Positions 11,785-23,537 of a stretch of 64,000 nucleotides of DNA are shown in pieces. A program made the translations under genes and the position numbers. Each line of letters opens with the position of its first letter. The stretch's first letter is position 1. The stretch is from positions 236,599,741 to 236,663,740 of the forward strand of contig CM041465.1 of the NCBI GenBank assembly GCA_023213395.1. The letters run 5' to 3'. The notes below the pieces were generated by a model, which had not been told where the DNA came from, searched no databases, and saw only the letters and a program-made list of their open reading frames with translations. The DNA is from Cycas panzhihuaensis. Its lineage: Eukaryota > Cycadophyta.

Positions 11785-13820
11785 ATGCCACCTCCTAAAA
11801 CCTAATGGCAAATTAAGTCATTTTTAGATAGGCTTGGTTTCCTCAAGAGTTTCTTGGTAAATATTGCTATAAATACCAAACCTCTCACTAACCTATTAGA
11901 GAAGGGGGCTCTGTTTGTTTGGTCTTCCAAGGCCCAATAAGCCTTCGAAGAACTTAAGGAAGCCCTCGCTTCCACCCTGACATTGGAACTGCCTCTCTTT
12001 AATAGGCCATTCATCCTGTATACCTCAACAACTGATGAATCATTGGGTGCCATGTTAGCCCAGGAGGATGATTTGAGAGCCGAGAGGGATATTTACTTCA
12101 TTACTCACACCCTCATGGCTGTTAAACTCAACTACTTCCTCACGTAGAAGGAATGCCTCTCCTTGGTATATGTAACTAAGAAGTTCAACTATTATTTACT
12201 TGGGAATACTACTCGGGTGATCGTTCAATTAGATCCCCTACACTATTTACTCACTCAACCCGACCTGATAGGTAGGACTAATAAGTGGGCCATCCTCCTT
12301 TAGGAATTTGATATCCACATCATTAATAGGAAGTTGAAGAAGGGGATGGTAGTGGCCGAGCAGCTCGCTGACACTCCTATCCCAAACCCTTTGGATATTC
12401 CTATTGATGACTCTCTTCTTGATGAGCCTATCTTGGCTGTTCAGGACTCCCCTCCTCATCCACTTGCTGATAGCAAGTGGTATGGGGATATCATGCAATA
12501 CCTCACTCAGCAGTAGTATCATCCTGATGCTAGCGATAAAGTTAGGTCTCATATTTAGGCTACTCCTAGACAATATTTCCTTATGGGTGAGGTATTGTAT
12601 AAGAGATCCTTCGATAGGATCCTTCTTCACTACATCACCCCCGACAAAGCAAACTAGATAGTCTGTGAATGCCATAATGACATTTGTGGGGGCCAATCAA
12701 AGGATCCTCTGTATGGGGTACTACTAGCCATCCTTATTTAAGGATACCCATGATTATGCCTTGAGATTTTGGCGATGCCATGAGCATGCCAACATCACCC
12801 ACTTGCCTTCCGAGGCACTCCACCCCATTATATCTCCATGGCCCTTCTCCCAATGGGGCTTGGACCTTATTGGAGCCATATCCCTATCCTCTTCATTGCA
12901 GTATAAGCTCATCTTGACTACTACAGAGTACTTTACTAAATAGATGTAAGCCATTCCTTTGACTACTACTCCTAGTAAGACGATAGCCACCTTCGTTTAC
13001 TAGTATATCATCTGTCACTTCGGGGTTCCCGATGTCCTGATCATAGACAACGTAACTCCTTTTTGTAACAAGGAGATAGATAAGCTTTATAAGAAATTTC
13101 ACATTTCTCATAAGACTTCTTCTCCTTACTACCCCCAGGCTAATGTCTAGGTTAAATAGTTTAACAAAACTCTTATAAATATTCTAACAAAAATTGTTGC
13201 CCAATCTCAAAGAGATTGGCACCTCCAGCTCTCTTCTGCCCTATGGGCATATTGCACATCTATCTGTATGGCTACGGGAATGACTCCTTTCTCTCTAGTC
13301 TACAAGAGGGAGGTGGTTCTCCTATTAGAAGTGGAGATTCCTTCTCTATGAGTCTCTCTTAGAGGTCTTGCTATCAAGGAGTCCATCCGCTAAGCTTACC
13401 TCTTAGACCTTGAGGCCTTGGATGGGAAATGCTTGGTTGCTTACTAAGCCAATGCTGCCTCTAAGGCTGGGGCATGAAGGACTTACAATAAATACCTTTG
13501 CTCTCGTCCTTTACATCCTAAGGACCATGTCCTTAAACAGGAATATCTCCACAACCACCTGACCAAATTCAGACCCAAATGGGTTGGCCTTTTTGTCGTT
13601 CTTAAGAGTCTTGGGAACAACGCTTATCAGGTCACCACCTTGGAGGGCCTTGAATTCAAGAAGGCTATTAGTGGGAAATTCCTGAAAACATTTCATGCAT
13701 GACTTTATCACTCTTCTCTATGCTCTCTGAAATGAGCCTAAACTACCATCCTAGGCATGTCCCCATTCCCCTAAGCCACAGGTGGAATGGTGGCTTAGGG
13801 TGGCCTTCCTGCCTCTTGAT
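11785..13820 (+). pseudogene. Element A RNase H and integrase, first copy
   Basis: It opens with MPPPKT.WQIKSFL, the RT connection. The gypsy RNase H follows: FILYTSTTDESLGAMLAQEDD (12010-12072) and a KECLSLVYVTKKF block (12149). The integrase has a zinc-binding remnant CHNDICGG (12670), then HPIISPWPFSQWGLDLIG (12823), EYFTK (12926), IICHFGVPDVLIIDN (13006), FHISHKTSSPYYPQAN (13096) and the C-terminal GPKWVG-like RPKWVGLF (13573). The stretch 12680-12810 has lost bases relative to copy 2, including part of the GGHFG region, so the frame shifts there. Integrase inserts the cDNA. This copy alone would complete the pol; the next 2 kb repeats it. Confidence 0.88.
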
Positions 13821-15875
13821 ATGCCACCTCCTAAAACCCAATGATAGATTAAGTCATTTTTAGGTAGGCTTGGTTTCCTCAGGCATTTTTTGGCAAACTT
13901 CGCCATTAATGCCAAACTGATTACTAGCCTATTAAAGAAGGGGGGCCCGTTTGTTTGGTCTTCTAAGGCCCAACAAGCCTTCAAAGAACTTAAGGAAGCC
14001 CTCGATTCCCCTTGAAATTGGCATTGCCTCTCTTTGATAGGCCATTCATCCTATATAACTTAGCAACTGATGAATCTCTAGGTGCCATGTTGGCCCAGGA
14101 GGATGATTCAGGAGCTAAGAGGGCTATTTACTTCATCAGTTATACACTTGTGGCTGTTGAACTCAGCTACTCCCTTATAGAGAAGGAATGCCTCTCCTTG
14201 ATACATGCAACCAAGAAGTTCAGTCATTATTTGCTTGGGAATACTACTTGGGTGATCGTTCAATCTAATCCCCTACGCTATTTACTCACCTGACCTGACC
14301 TGATAGGTGGGACTGGCAAGTGGGCCATCCTCCTTTAAGAGTTCGACCTCCAAATCATTAACAGGAAGTCAAAGAAGGGGATGGTAGTGGCTGAGCAACC
14401 TGTTAATACTCCTATCCTGAACCCTTTGGATGTTCTTGTTGATGACTCTCTTCCTAACGAGCCCATCATGGTCATTCAGGACTTCCCTCCTCATCCGCTT
14501 ACTGATAGCAAGTGGTATGGGGACATCATACAATACCTCACTCAACAGTAGTACCACCTTAATGCTAGCGATAAAGTTAGGTCTTGTATTTGGGCTACTG
14601 CCAGATAATACTTCTTGATGAGTGAGGTATTATACAAGAGATCCTTCGATGGGATCCTTCTTCGCTGCATCACCCTCAACAAAGTGGACTAGATACTTCA
14701 CCAATACCACAATGGCATTTGCAGGGGATACTTTGGGGGCCAATCCATACCCTAAAGGATCCTCCATATGGGGTACTATTAGCCGTCCCTCTTTAAGGAT
14801 GCCCATGCTTATACCTTGAGATGTCAGCAATGCCAGGAGCACGCCAACATCACTCACTTGCCTTCTGAGGCTCTCCACCCCATTATATCTCCATGGCCCT
14901 TCTCCTAATGGGGGTTAGACCTCATTGGAGCCATATCCCCACCCTCTTCGTTGCATCCCAAGTTCATCTTGACTGCTATGAAGTACTTTACTAAATAGGT
15001 GGAATCCATTCTTTTGACTGCTACTCCTGGTAAAACGATAGCCACCTTCGTCTGCCAGTATATCATCTGCCACTTTGGGGTTCTCGATGTCCTGATCATA
15101 GACAACGGAACTCCTTTTCACAATAAGAGGATGGATGAGCTTTGTGAGAAATTCCACATTTCTCATAAGACTTCCTCTCCTTACTATCCCCAGGCCAATG
15201 GCTAGGTTGAATCATTTAACAAATCTCTTATAAATATCTGAAAGAAAATCATTACCCAATCTCAAAGAGATTGGCACCTCCAGCTCTCTTCCTCCCTATG
15301 GGTATATCGCATGTCTATCTGTATAGCTACAGGAATGACTCCTTTCCCTTAGTCTATAGGATGGAGGTGGTTCTCCCATTGGAAGTGGAGATTCCTTCTC
15401 TACGTGTCTCTCTTAGAGGTCTTGTCGATGAGGAGTCTATCCGCTAAGCTTACCTCTTAGTCCTTGAGGCCTTGGATGAGAAACACTTGGCCACCTACCA
15501 AGCCAACCTCACCTCTAAGGCTAGGGCACGAAGGACCTACGATAAACACCTTCGTTCCTGTCCTTTATATCTGAGGGACCACGCCTTCAAACTAGAATAT
15601 CTCCATGATCGCCTGACCAAATTTGGACCCAAATAGGTTGTCCCTTTTATCATTCTCAGGAGTATTGGGAATGGTGCTTACTGGATCGTCACCCTAGAGG
15701 GCCTCGAATTTGAGAAGGCTGTTAATGGGAAATTCCTGAAAAAAATTTATGCATGACTATGTCACTCTTCTCTATGCACTTTGAAATGAGCCTAAACTAC
15801 CATCCTAGGCACATCTCCATTCCGCTTAGTCACAGGTGGAATGGCGGCTTAGGGTGACCCTATTATTTCTTTTGG
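13821..15875 (+). pseudogene. Element A RNase H and integrase, second (tandem) copy
   Basis: It restarts at MPPPKTQ and repeats the whole RT-connection, RNase H and integrase module. RNase H: FILYNLATDESLGAMLAQEDD and KECLSLIHATKKFSHYL. Integrase: HNGICRGYFGG (14708), RCQQCQEHAN (14820), PWPFS.WGLDLIGAI (14895), FGVLDVLIIDNGTPFHN (15077), SSPYYPQANG.VESFN (15176). The D, D and E positions are retained, although a TAG stop lies between NG and VESFN. This copy keeps zinc and core motifs that copy 1 has lost. By eye the copies are about 82-88% identical, comparable to the LTR pair. The module has no second RT and cannot be translated from the first without crossing stops. Confidence 0.88.
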
Positions 15876-16540
15876 GTTCCTCCTACAGAACCCCTTGTGC
15901 CCCTTTTTCTTTAGGGGCCCCCTCTTCCTAATTGGGTGTATTGTCCCAATCGTTCTCGGGCTTGGCTACATTCCCCAACTAGGATGATGTGTTGGAGTAT
16001 CCTTACTCCCTTCCTATTGGCGCTTCCTTTGCATATCACGCTATGCTCCCATGTGGACATATGTGCCATCCTATCTCCTAGCCTCACATATATCTATCAC
16101 CACTGCTCATGGTAATCATGTGTGCATTTGCTAGGAATATGGACCTATATAAAAGGAAGTACGTGTAGCTTAAACAATCCTCTATCACAAACCATATAGT
16201 AATCAATCAAAAAAAGAAAAAGAAAAACATCATAACATACAACGCTTCGTGTATCCGTGCACCCTCATACATATATATACATATACATAAAAAATAAATA
16301 TACATCATCCATCATCATGTATCATCACACACATCAGCATATATCAAATTAGGTGCCAATAGCCCTATCTATATATAGAAAATTATCATGTGTCATATCA
16401 TACAAATGGTATGATACATCATCTATAGGAAGCCAAAATCCTTGCAAGGAGGAGTATAATCATGTGGCAACATATGGTGACTTTATAAAGGTCTGGTTCT
16501 TTCCCATATCAAATCAAAAACTACTACAACCTACTATCTA
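15876..16540 (+). other. Element A spacer after integrase
   Basis: No coding signal is visible on the plus strand. Near 16201-16345 it turns A-rich, with AAAAAAGAAAAAGAAAAA and repeated CATCATCATGTATCATCACAC motifs. The A-rich block lies downstream of the antisense ORF (read leftwards) but on the plus strand, so it does not supply an obvious poly(A) signal for that ORF. Confidence 0.4.
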
Positions 16541-18450
16541 GTATTGCCCTACTCTTGGGGCATCATGTCGTGGTCAGTGTGATCCCTCTTCTGGGACCAC
16601 ATGTCTCCTAGACTCATCCTACATCTCTGGGAGATCCCTGCCTTACTCCCTTCGTCCCAAGGCCTCCTCGAGGTCATCGCCATAGTGTGGGCATAGGTCC
16701 TGCTCCTCGACGACCTCGATGCCATCTGACCCACTAGCTGATCGTATCAGGCCTAGATACGATCCTTCTTACCCTCCACTCCTCAGAGCTACTCCTCCAG
16801 CACTGCTATCCTGATGTAACTCTTTGGATTACCACCTGCTCCTCCCTGAGCCTATAAAGCCTAGGCCCGGCCTCGTAGTGCATCTCTCTCCACCTTAGTC
16901 GTATCCAGTTCTCCCTACAGTTATCCTGCCCTCGCCTCATGCTCCTAGGACTCTATCGCCCACACATCTCTAGCCCTAACTAAGTGGGCGAATGTCGTCG
17001 TGTGGTCCCATGCCAACTGTGGCTCCTCTCCTGCCTAGATAGGAGGCTATCCCTCTGTGTAGACTTGGGAAAACATCTCCCAGATTACCGCCTCAATCAA
17101 CTTCCTGATGTCCACCACTCCTACAAATCCAACATGCTACACGTTAGTATATACACTAAGAAAATTAAGTAAAGCACAACAACTACATATTCGGTGATCG
17201 AAAGACGATGGGAAAGGGTAGTGTCTCAGTTGCTAGAACTTCTGGCTCCCTAACTTAGATGATCACCTCCTCCTCGGGTCCTCCACTCATTGCTGGTACC
17301 TCCTCCTCCTCTGGTACCACCTCACCGATTGCTTAGCCTACCGGGACACCTCCACCCTCCACTGCTAGTGGTGTCACTTCCTAGACTCTCCCTACTATCC
17401 TCAGCTTCTAGACTAGCATCTAGGAAGCTCCACCTCTCCCTGCAGTCCCTGATGGACTTGCCTCTACTCCTATGGCTCCTGATGGCCCTACCTCTCTTCT
17501 TGCAGTCCCTGATGGACCTACCTCTCCACCTGCAACTCTCGATGGGCCGGCCCCATCACCTCTATCACCTATCATCATTGTCACCCTCACTAGGGGCACC
17601 TCCTACTCCTCCCACCTCATCATCACTATCCTACTTCACCCCTCTATATGGATCTGCTATGTAGTCGATCATGGTAAGGAGGTCTAGTGATGTAGCCTCC
17701 ACTGAGTGCCTGACGTGTGCCTGGTCCTCGGTTCCTCTGAACTGAGTTTGCCATCTGTTGACTATAGGAGCCCATGCTGAGATCGGGTGGGGCCCTCCTT
17801 ATGGTGCCACTACTCCAAAGTGATCGAAGAACTAGCATTGCAACAATGTGCGGTATGACAGTCCTCCTCTTCCCACTACCCTGATAGCATCCAACTAGGT
17901 GACTAAGTTCACCACTGTGAGGGTGGCCCAGTCTAATCTCTGCTCGAACTTACATCTCCTCACTGTAACCATCTATCCACCGAGTATGTCCCTATAATTC
18001 TATTTCTGGGATATCCGAAATAGAATGCATAGAGTAAACAATTTTCTCACGCGAGGAATCCTAGACATAATCATGCTCTAGACTGGTATACCTCTCCTCT
18101 CCCACCAGTCCTAACCTGTGAAGTAGGTCACCACCTCTCTATGTGCAACGTCATTACTGGGAAGTGTACTTAGTGACACTAGTGTTCCAATTGCTGGTAC
18201 TCCCAGGATCCTCATAATGTCTCCTGGTATGACTGTAACATCTCCCACTTAGGGGAGATGGAACACATGCCTCCGTTGATCCCAATATACGACTATATCC
18301 ACTAGGATGTGCTGGTCTGACACATACTGCGGTGTCTGAATGACCTTCAATAGGCCACATCTCCCCAATACTCACTGGTCTCCATGAGTCATCATCTCAA
18401 TAAAACTAATCATGGCAACTCCTATGTTTTTACGATTGTCCACTGCGATA
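16541..18450 (-). pseudogene. Antisense ORF of element A: plant mobile domain-like protein
   Basis: Read right to left, the N-terminal part carries LVDIVVYWDQRRHVFHLP, then GDVTVIPGDIMRILGVP, then GTLV (about 18320-18170). This is the W...H.FHLP.GE.TVT..D...LLGLP pattern of plant mobile domain (PMD) proteins, which occur in MULE and Ty3/gypsy elements and in host MAIN/MAIL genes. Further on come FDHFGVVAP and WAPIVNRWQTQFRG (about 17820-17740), then SLDLLTMIDYIADPYRG (about 17690-17645). A Gly/Glu-rich stretch with 33-bp repeats (about 17550-17440) and a charged coiled-coil-like tail (ARDVWAIESQEHEARAG, ELDTTKVERDALRGRA, about 16980-16850) follow. The order fits one protein of roughly 600 residues, broken by about a dozen stops. 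Its role in the element is unknown; PMD membership is from motif resemblance only. Confidence 0.65.
17440..17560. repeat. 33-bp minisatellite inside the antisense ORF
   Basis: About three to four imperfect copies of a unit containing CCTGATGGACYTACCTCT lie in tandem. It encodes a Gly/Pro-rich repeat on the minus strand, in the low-complexity region of the antisense protein. Confidence 0.6.
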
Positions 18451-18595
18451 ACTACCTGCAAAACACCCAAAACATAGTCAAAACCCATATAAACCAACCT
18501 GCTGGTCCTTAGGACTACTTCTCACTCCTCTTAGACTGAGATTAGGCTCTTCTTCGAGGTATCTTTTTTTCTTTTTACCCAATCTGCCTTCACAC

Positions 18596-18631
18596 CACGC
18601 TAAACTTCATGGTACCACAGAGTTTAGTGTG
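18596..18631. repeat. LTR-like palindrome upstream of the antisense ORF
   Basis: The arms CACGCTAAACT and AGTTTAGTGTG surround TCATGGTACCAC. This is the same module as in the LTR U3 regions (4415-4442 and others). It lies about 150 bp upstream of the antisense PMD domain on the minus strand. Confidence 0.6.
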
Positions 18632-18758
18632 GGGCTCGTTGAGATTTTATCTAAATCTCAGCGGCCCCACGGCAAACATCGTGACACCATGATCTTTATC
18701 ACAGTGCCGATGTCACCTCCCAAAAATGGAAGGTTTCCAGCCTAAAAATAAAAAATAT

Positions 18759-19110
18759 TTATCTACATGGGCCACACTCAAGCCCACTAGGATTAGGGCT
18801 TCCTAATACCCCAGTCCCGCCTCTCGATGGGTCTAATTCAGGCTCTAGGAGATCACTATTTACCCTTAAGGGGCCCAAAATTACATTAAAAATTATTAAA
18901 AATCTATTAAATTCAATTGATAAAATGGATTTAGGTATGAATGATCCACTTACTGGATCTGGTCTCGCTACTGCCATCTCGTCTCCCTAGTCCCACCAGC
19001 TGTCTTTACATCTCGATCCAATGATCAGATCTCTCCTTGTGTACCTCTGAAGTTGGGTGGCACTCCACTACATAGGGGGAAGGGCTCTGATTTGTTTATG
19101 AGCCTATGAA
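18759..19110 (-). other. Leader region of the antisense transcription unit
   Basis: A minus-strand ORF of 72 codons (18977-18759) lies here without family resemblance. Between it and the PMD domain, at about 18480-18470 on the minus strand, the string TTTTGCAG followed by GT resembles a splice acceptor, so an intron in the antisense unit is possible. The evidence is weak. Confidence 0.3.
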
Positions 19111-19135
19111 AATAAATTCCATTTTCGCCAAGTTT

Positions 19136-19147
19136 CCTTTATATAGG
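19136..19147 (-). promoter_or_regulatory. Candidate TATA box for the antisense ORF
   Basis: The minus strand reads CCTATATAAAGG, a near-ideal plant TATA box. It faces the antisense PMD-like ORF and lies about 0.7 kb upstream of its recognisable domain. Transcription would start near 19110-19105. Confidence 0.5.
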
Positions 19148-19699
19148 TGGGGGCCCCAACGGGTACTTCTACCATTTCACTCATCGCGATAGCCCTTGAG
19201 ACCGTCTCCTTTCCATGATCACCTTTGCCTTCTAGGTCTATCTTCAGTTTTACCCCCGTGGCCTTCTTTTTCCCTAGACCTGCCAACTGCATTTATGGCA
19301 CCCTTTCCTTAGCCTTGCGAGGCCCCCCTCTACCTCATTTTGCATGTTGCCTCCATATATGCTTGAGTTTATACTCATTTGACTAGTTTCACCATCTTGG
19401 ATCCATTTTTGCTGCCCATTCATGCCTTTGGGGCTTCCAAAGGAAGCGTCCCCCCTGTTTGGGATTGCATTTCACCTCCTTAAGCAACCTTTGGCATCTT
19501 AGAGGGGCCTTTTCACTACCAGTTCTTCCCTGTCTGCTAATTAGCCCTCTTTGCCTTTAGGTAGCTTCACCCTTGTGTCTTCCTACCTTTTGCAGCCTTT
19601 ATTAACAACCATTTGGAGTCTTTTATGATGATTTTATAGTATTGAGTTCTCTCCATTCATTGATCTTGTCAGCATTCTCCTCTCTACCGAGACCTCTAT

Positions 19700-20135
19700 T
19701 TTGTCATCGCCTTACTCATTTTCACTGATGGTGGAAGTTGTGGTAACCCTAGCCCTTTTGTTGCCATGTGGATTCTCTATGATCCTTCCAGGTATAACTT
19801 CATGTGCTCTAGGATCTTCCTTCCCCAAGTCACTAATAATAAAGTTGAGTACATTGTTATTATTGAGGCTCTTACTAATGCACTCCACTTCCACCGTGGA
19901 CCTATCATTCTCCTTTGCGACTCTCAAGTTGTGGTGTCTAAACTCACCTAAGTTTACCAGGTGTGGTACCCACACTTGAGGGCCCTTACCTCGACTGCTA
20001 GATCCTTGTTAGCTTGTTTCTCATCTGTCGACATTCGACACATTCCATGAGCTCTTAACATTGAGGCAAATAGCTTAGTTTGCCTCATCCTTGAGCGTCG
20101 CCTGCCTCTCCTTAGTGATCCACCTTGAGAGACTT
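19700..20135 (+). pseudogene. Element A archaeal-type RNase H (aRNH)
   Basis: A second RNase H, different from the gypsy one in pol. It shows FTDGGSCGNPSPF (19721), where the first Asp is catalytic. LPQVTNNKVEYIVIIEALTNAL (19823-19888) holds the Glu position. LLCDSQVVVSKLT (19912-19948) holds the next Asp, then SVDIRHIP (20026) and NIEANSLVCL (20059), the N.EAD.L ending with Asp changed to Ser. A TAA at 19949 and a later stop break it. It would degrade RNA in RNA/DNA hybrids. Plant Tat elements are known to have acquired this enzyme. Here it lies after integrase and the antisense ORF, close to the polypurine tract, as in elements F and G. Confidence 0.85.
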
Positions 20136-20614
20136 ATTTGGTCACCCATGCACCCAAGTCTTAGGTCATCTTTCACTTCACATTGCGATCTGTTTGTACC
20201 TCTAAAAGGTAGCCACAAATGAGGTTAAACTATGGCGACCACCAGGTTTGTTTTCTTCACTCTACTTTTAACATCTTAGCATATAGCTCTCACTATTATT
20301 GGCTTATGTCTGTATATAGCGCTTTGTTCACGACGTCTGTCTGGTCTTAGGTGTGGTCATCACCACCCTTCCACCCTACTCTTATGATGGGGGCACCCCC
20401 CTCATCTGCTATCTTTACCTGCGGTCTATACCATGATACATAGGTAGCCCCTATGTTGTCTTGCCCTTACCTTTACACCCACGTGTTCCACCACAACACT
20501 TGTCATCGCCCTTGGTTTGCACTATTACTATAATTTATATATATATGTATGCTACTAACATTGTGTTGCCAACATTCGCTGTCACATTATGCCTTTGAGG
20601 TGTGAGGCTCTGCT
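20136..20614 (+). other. Element A 3' untranslated region
   Basis: No coding signal. It lacks the CATAGTTTATACTCATT repeats found at the same place in elements F and G. A short (TA)n run lies near 20539. Confidence 0.4.
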
Positions 20615-20627
20615 ACCAAGGGGGCAG
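20615..20627 (+). promoter_or_regulatory. Element A polypurine tract
   Basis: CCAAGGGGGCAG directly precedes the TG of the 3' LTR. Element F has AAGGGGGCAAA at the equivalent place (60829-60839), and element G has ATGGGGCAAA on the minus strand. Confidence 0.85.
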
Positions 20628-23529
20628 TGTTTCCTAGCTCTTGGGAATGGGTTCTTGGCAAGTTAACTTAGGTAAGTATAGTTATGCTTCGATCCTTTGC
20701 CTTTATAGTTTCTCTAGAAAGGTAGATAGAAGCATCATTTCATTGTATTGCTGACTGACACATTTGAATGATCACCTTGCACCCATTGCTTGATCATGCT
20801 GCTTGTCATTCTCTCAGCCTATGACGACTAGTGGGATATGCATCCCCATGGAACTCCATAACCCTTCTATTCACCTCCACATTGTTCTTAACACCACTTA
20901 ACCTATGTGATCTGTCACACCCTATTCCATATCACAACCCTTAGCAACCTGCTGAATGTGATTGGTTGATCCTTATGCTAGTTATCAATTTTCTCAGAGC
21001 TCTACCACTTTAATACCCTATCCAGTTTAGGTCATCTTCTCTATTTGACTATCCCTAGCCTCTCCTAGGCCTATGGGTACCTCCTTTAAGGCTCCCATGC
21101 ATCCTCCTTTTGTCCTACTTTGATTTTTGTCATAGTACTGTGTTAAACTTTGTGATACTGCAAAGTTTACCATGGGGTGACTATCATAGCTTATTTTTTA
21201 AAATCTGCCATGGTAAATTTCACTTTCTTCATGAAATTACCACGTGGCTTCAACACCTCTCAATCCCTAACTCAACCCTAATCATCCATTCATCCCAGGG
21301 TTAGGTATAAATCCCAAAATAGCCTCATTTTCCACCTCTTCTTCCACCTTCCTTTCTCTCTTCTCTCTCTTTCATAGGAGTTTTCTATAGGAGTGCCCTG
21401 GAATGTTCAAGTTCCCTATGTTCTAGCTTGAGATCTGCCCATTGTAGCTCTAATATATAGTAATAGGCTCACCAACTAATATCTCCAAGCAAGGATTCAT
21501 GCCCAAGTTCAGCCTCCATGCCCTTCCTATAGCTTTCAGTGAGATTGTTTCTAGATTGCAACACCTTCCTAAGGATGACCTGTAAGCATACCAGATCTAC
21601 TATTTTCTACTATTTTCAGGGGCAGATCTACTCCTTACATAACCCAACAATTATTTTCCATTGTTGTTCCATATCTTTCCTTCGATTTGTCTTGTAAAAG
21701 GTTAGATCTTTGAGCACATCATTCCTTTCCTTGTTTTCTTTGCTATATATAGGAGGTATTCCTCCATTCCTTGTCTTCTTGACCTCTTGATCTCCCTATC
21801 CTCTCCTAGTTTTTTCTAAGGAGGCTATAGGAGAGGACCCATAAAGAGTGAGAGAAAGGAGCCAAGGTGGGATCCATACCCACTAGGCCTACTCCTCAAG
21901 GGAAAACCTCTTCTCCTCTTTCCTCTACTTCACTTGTGCCTCTTTGGGTCACTGGGGAGTCTTTAGGATTTGGCCTACGCTAGATATTAGTATGTGCAAC
22001 CCTTTCTACATTGTTTCTAGGCCTACACACCTCTCTTGGGTGGATCTTCTAGCCCCAAATGGTGTCCTCTATTCATCCTGGGTCCTGGCATATCCAATGT
22101 TGCAATTCGCTACACGTAGCATACTTACAAACCTTGTAGTGTTTGTTTCCTTTATTGTCCACTACCCATAGGCTATTCTAATATGCTATACCCTATGTCT
22201 AAGTGTAGTGTGGAGGTGAACTTGCTAAAGGGTTATCTGTTCTGAGGCTAACCTCCCCTTGCCTTGGCTTATGGTATTCATTTTCTTGGGAGATTATAGA
22301 GTTACTTTTGGTGGAAGATTACCTAACTTAAAACATTCTAACTTGTAACATTTCAGTGTTTTACTTTTTCATAAGTATACATATATTGGCTTTGTATCCT
22401 AGTAGCCCCTTGTAAAGGTCAAAGAACTTTTTGATTACAGGTTTGCCTATTTGTAGAGAAAGGTAAACGATGATAATCCAGGTGCATTCCTTAGACTCCC
22501 TTTTCTTTGGTTGTTTTGTCCTTTATATAGTTCCTTTTTCCTTTACATTTTCTTCCTTCTTTCCTTTCATCTTTAGGGGAGGTAACAAAACCCCTACATT
22601 GCTCATGCAATGGAAAAAGGGCAAAGAGGAAGCAGGCATAGCGCAAGGTGAAGATCACATTTTAGCTGCATCATTCTTCTAGGTATGCCGCTCTCATTCC
22701 ATAGGTTTTTTGTGTTTCTTCTAGTTTGTATGCTTGCATAAAAGACATAAGGGAAATAAAGTAAAAGGGAACCAACTCATATCATCATCTTACATATTAG
22801 TTTGCATTCTAGGAAAACACATTCATTAAGGGTTATCTGATTCCCTCTTTCATCCAATTGCATTGCTGTACACTTTGCACGATATCTTGGTTTATTTCTT
22901 TGCTTCTCTTTCCTTTGTTTGAAATGAAATGAGAGTGAGGATCTACTTTTGAGAGAGAAAGTATATTTATTGTTCTTTATACCTGTGTGCTTAGTTTACC
23001 TCTCATTTGTACACATATGACTAGTCTTTGTTTCATTGTTGTGTATAGAGGCTAGACCTCTTCACGCTTAGAGTGGCAGGAACTCTTTCTACTACCACTC
23101 TTTATCCATCTAACTTTTCCGCTAAGTGGATTAGTTCTTAGAGGATCCATCCCCTAAGATCTCCTTTATACCTCATCATACTTACATATACCTCACCTAC
23201 ATCCCTTAGCTTTCTTTCCATGGGGGCTCGCTCCCTCGTTGGGTCTTGCCTTCCCTTTTTGACCATCCAAGGGCAGGAAGACCCTTGTTTTAAGGTTACT
23301 TAGGCAACCAAGGACACCTCTCACTTATGCTCCCCTTCAAAGTCAAAATCCAAGTTACCTTGAAGAAGTCATGCACCATTCATGGGCCCTAAATCTGCAT
23401 TCCAACACATGAATGCCCTGTGTGGGTGATTCCTTGAACTTGTTGGTTTGATCCCTTTATCCCGGAGCCTTCTATCGATTGTCATAATCCCAACTAGGTG
23501 TAGTTACCATCCCCATAGACGTGATTCTA
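20628..23529 (+). mobile_element. Element A 3' LTR (2902 bp)
   Basis: It matches 3860-6803 along its full length. It starts TGTTTCCTAGC and ends GATTCTA, where the canonical CA has mutated to TA. It is followed directly by the target duplication. Confidence 0.92.
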
Positions 23530-23534
23530 GTCAC
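23530..23534. repeat. Target-site duplication of element A, right copy (GTCAC)
   Basis: Identical to 3855-3859. It fixes the outer limits of element A. Confidence 0.9.
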
Positions 23535-23537
23535 TAG

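Larger units (their letters stand above)
11785..15875 (+). repeat. 2.04-kb internal direct tandem duplication
   Basis: Unit 1 is 11785-13820 and unit 2 is 13821-15875. Each begins ATGCCACCTCCTAAAAC and ends with a GGTGGAATGGYGGCTTAGGGTG block (13783-13803 and 15834-15855), here described with one ambiguity code. No sequence lies between the units, so this is a head-to-tail duplication and not a nested insertion. Confidence 0.92.
3860..23529 (+). mobile_element. Element A: full-length Tat-clade Ty3/gypsy retrotransposon, 19.7 kb
   Basis: The element has paired LTRs (3860-6803 and 20628-23529), a primer site, gag, protease, RT, RNase H, integrase, an antisense ORF, a second archaeal-type RNase H, a polypurine tract and a 5-bp target duplication. 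Over the first ~285 bp the two LTRs are about 88% identical by my hand alignment, so the insertion is old. Large LTRs, the primer-site type (close to the TGGCGACTCCACTGGGGACC form I recall from Tat/Ogre elements), extra ORFs and the second RNase H all point to the Tat clade. Stops and shifts mean the copy cannot make its own proteins. It carries an internal 2.04-kb tandem duplication and sits in the opposite orientation inside element B. Confidence 0.93.
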
